From Neomegalonema sp. (lineage in GTDB: Bacteria > Pseudomonadota > Alphaproteobacteria > Rhodobacterales > Rhodobacteraceae), in NCBI GenBank assembly GCA_022760355.1, contig JALEGB010000076.1, forward strand, positions 1-33,659: a stretch of DNA of 33,659 bases. The letters run 5' to 3'. This document shows positions 33,593-33,659 of the stretch, piece by piece. The translations under genes were made by a program, and so were the position numbers. How positions within the stretch are numbered: the first letter of the stretch is position 1; the number at the start of each line of letters is the position of its first letter. The notes under the pieces are model-generated. The model had not been told where the DNA came from, did not search any database, and worked only from the letters and a program-made list of their open reading frames with translations.

Positions 33593-33659
33593 TTTGGCGG
33601 CGACCTACTCTCCCGTGGCTTAAGCCAGAGTACCATCGGCGCGGCGGGCCTTAACGGCC
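33593..33659 (-). rRNA. 5S rRNA, 3' part, cut by the window edge
   Basis: The plus strand reads TTTGGCGGCGACCTACTCTC, the reverse complement of the conserved 5S 3' region (GGGAGAGTAGGTCGCCGCC). About 67 bases are present; the 5' part, and presumably 23S, lie beyond the right edge. The exact 3' end is approximate. Confidence 0.92.

Overview
The window is a GC-rich, gene-dense chromosomal stretch of an alphaproteobacterium. Evidence for this: a tRNA-His of the derived alphaproteobacterial type (G1 opposite U72, A73); a serC-serA operon encoding an alphaproteobacterial-style SerC and preceded by a hairpin leader like the serC RNA motif; and many regulators and envelope proteins of alphaproteobacterial flavour. 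I cannot resolve the order or genus. I see no phage genes, insertion sequences or CRISPR array. The right edge runs into the 3' end of an rRNA operon (5S on the minus strand).

Layout. 0-6.4 kb: tRNA-Ser(GGA), an unrecognised 773-aa protein with a membrane-anchored C-terminus, murE (cell wall) and recQ (DNA repair). 6.5-11.8 kb: a secreted DUF4139/MuiA-type protein, a small four-cysteine secreted protein, a two-gene operon of alpha/beta hydrolase plus EamA exporter, and an Ala/Lys/Pro-rich exported protein. 12.0-17.1 kb: tRNA-His, a 77-aa conserved protein, a PAS protein that ends in a histidine-kinase dimerisation helix pair without an ATPase domain, and the serC-serA operon with its leader.

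17.4-21.9 kb is a signalling cluster: a periplasmic sugar-type binding protein, a membrane sensor kinase whose start overlaps its stop codon, and a cytosolic PAS hybrid kinase. 22.0-23.0 kb holds the most unusual locus. One gene encodes a ribbon-helix-helix DNA-binding domain fused in frame to a complete PII nitrogen/energy sensor. It is divergent from a 63-aa acidic protein carrying three YRG(V/A)E motifs that match the core of the PII T-loop. Together they look like a possible self-contained metabolite-sensing regulator with its own peptide target.

23.0-26.5 kb: an HNH protein, a di-haem MauG/cytochrome-c-peroxidase-like protein and, divergently, a small CxxC-CxxC protein and a double DoxX-like membrane protein. 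26.5-30.7 kb: a TPR-sulfotransferase, a two-gene uncharacterised operon and an exported fibro-slime/OmpA fusion. 30.9-33.4 kb: the rtcB-prfH rRNA-damage repair/ribosome-rescue pair, then a YidD-like protein overlapping a DUF4177-like protein. The window closes with the rRNA operon terminator and a partial 5S gene.

Family names are from recognition of motifs in the translated sequence. No database search was run.
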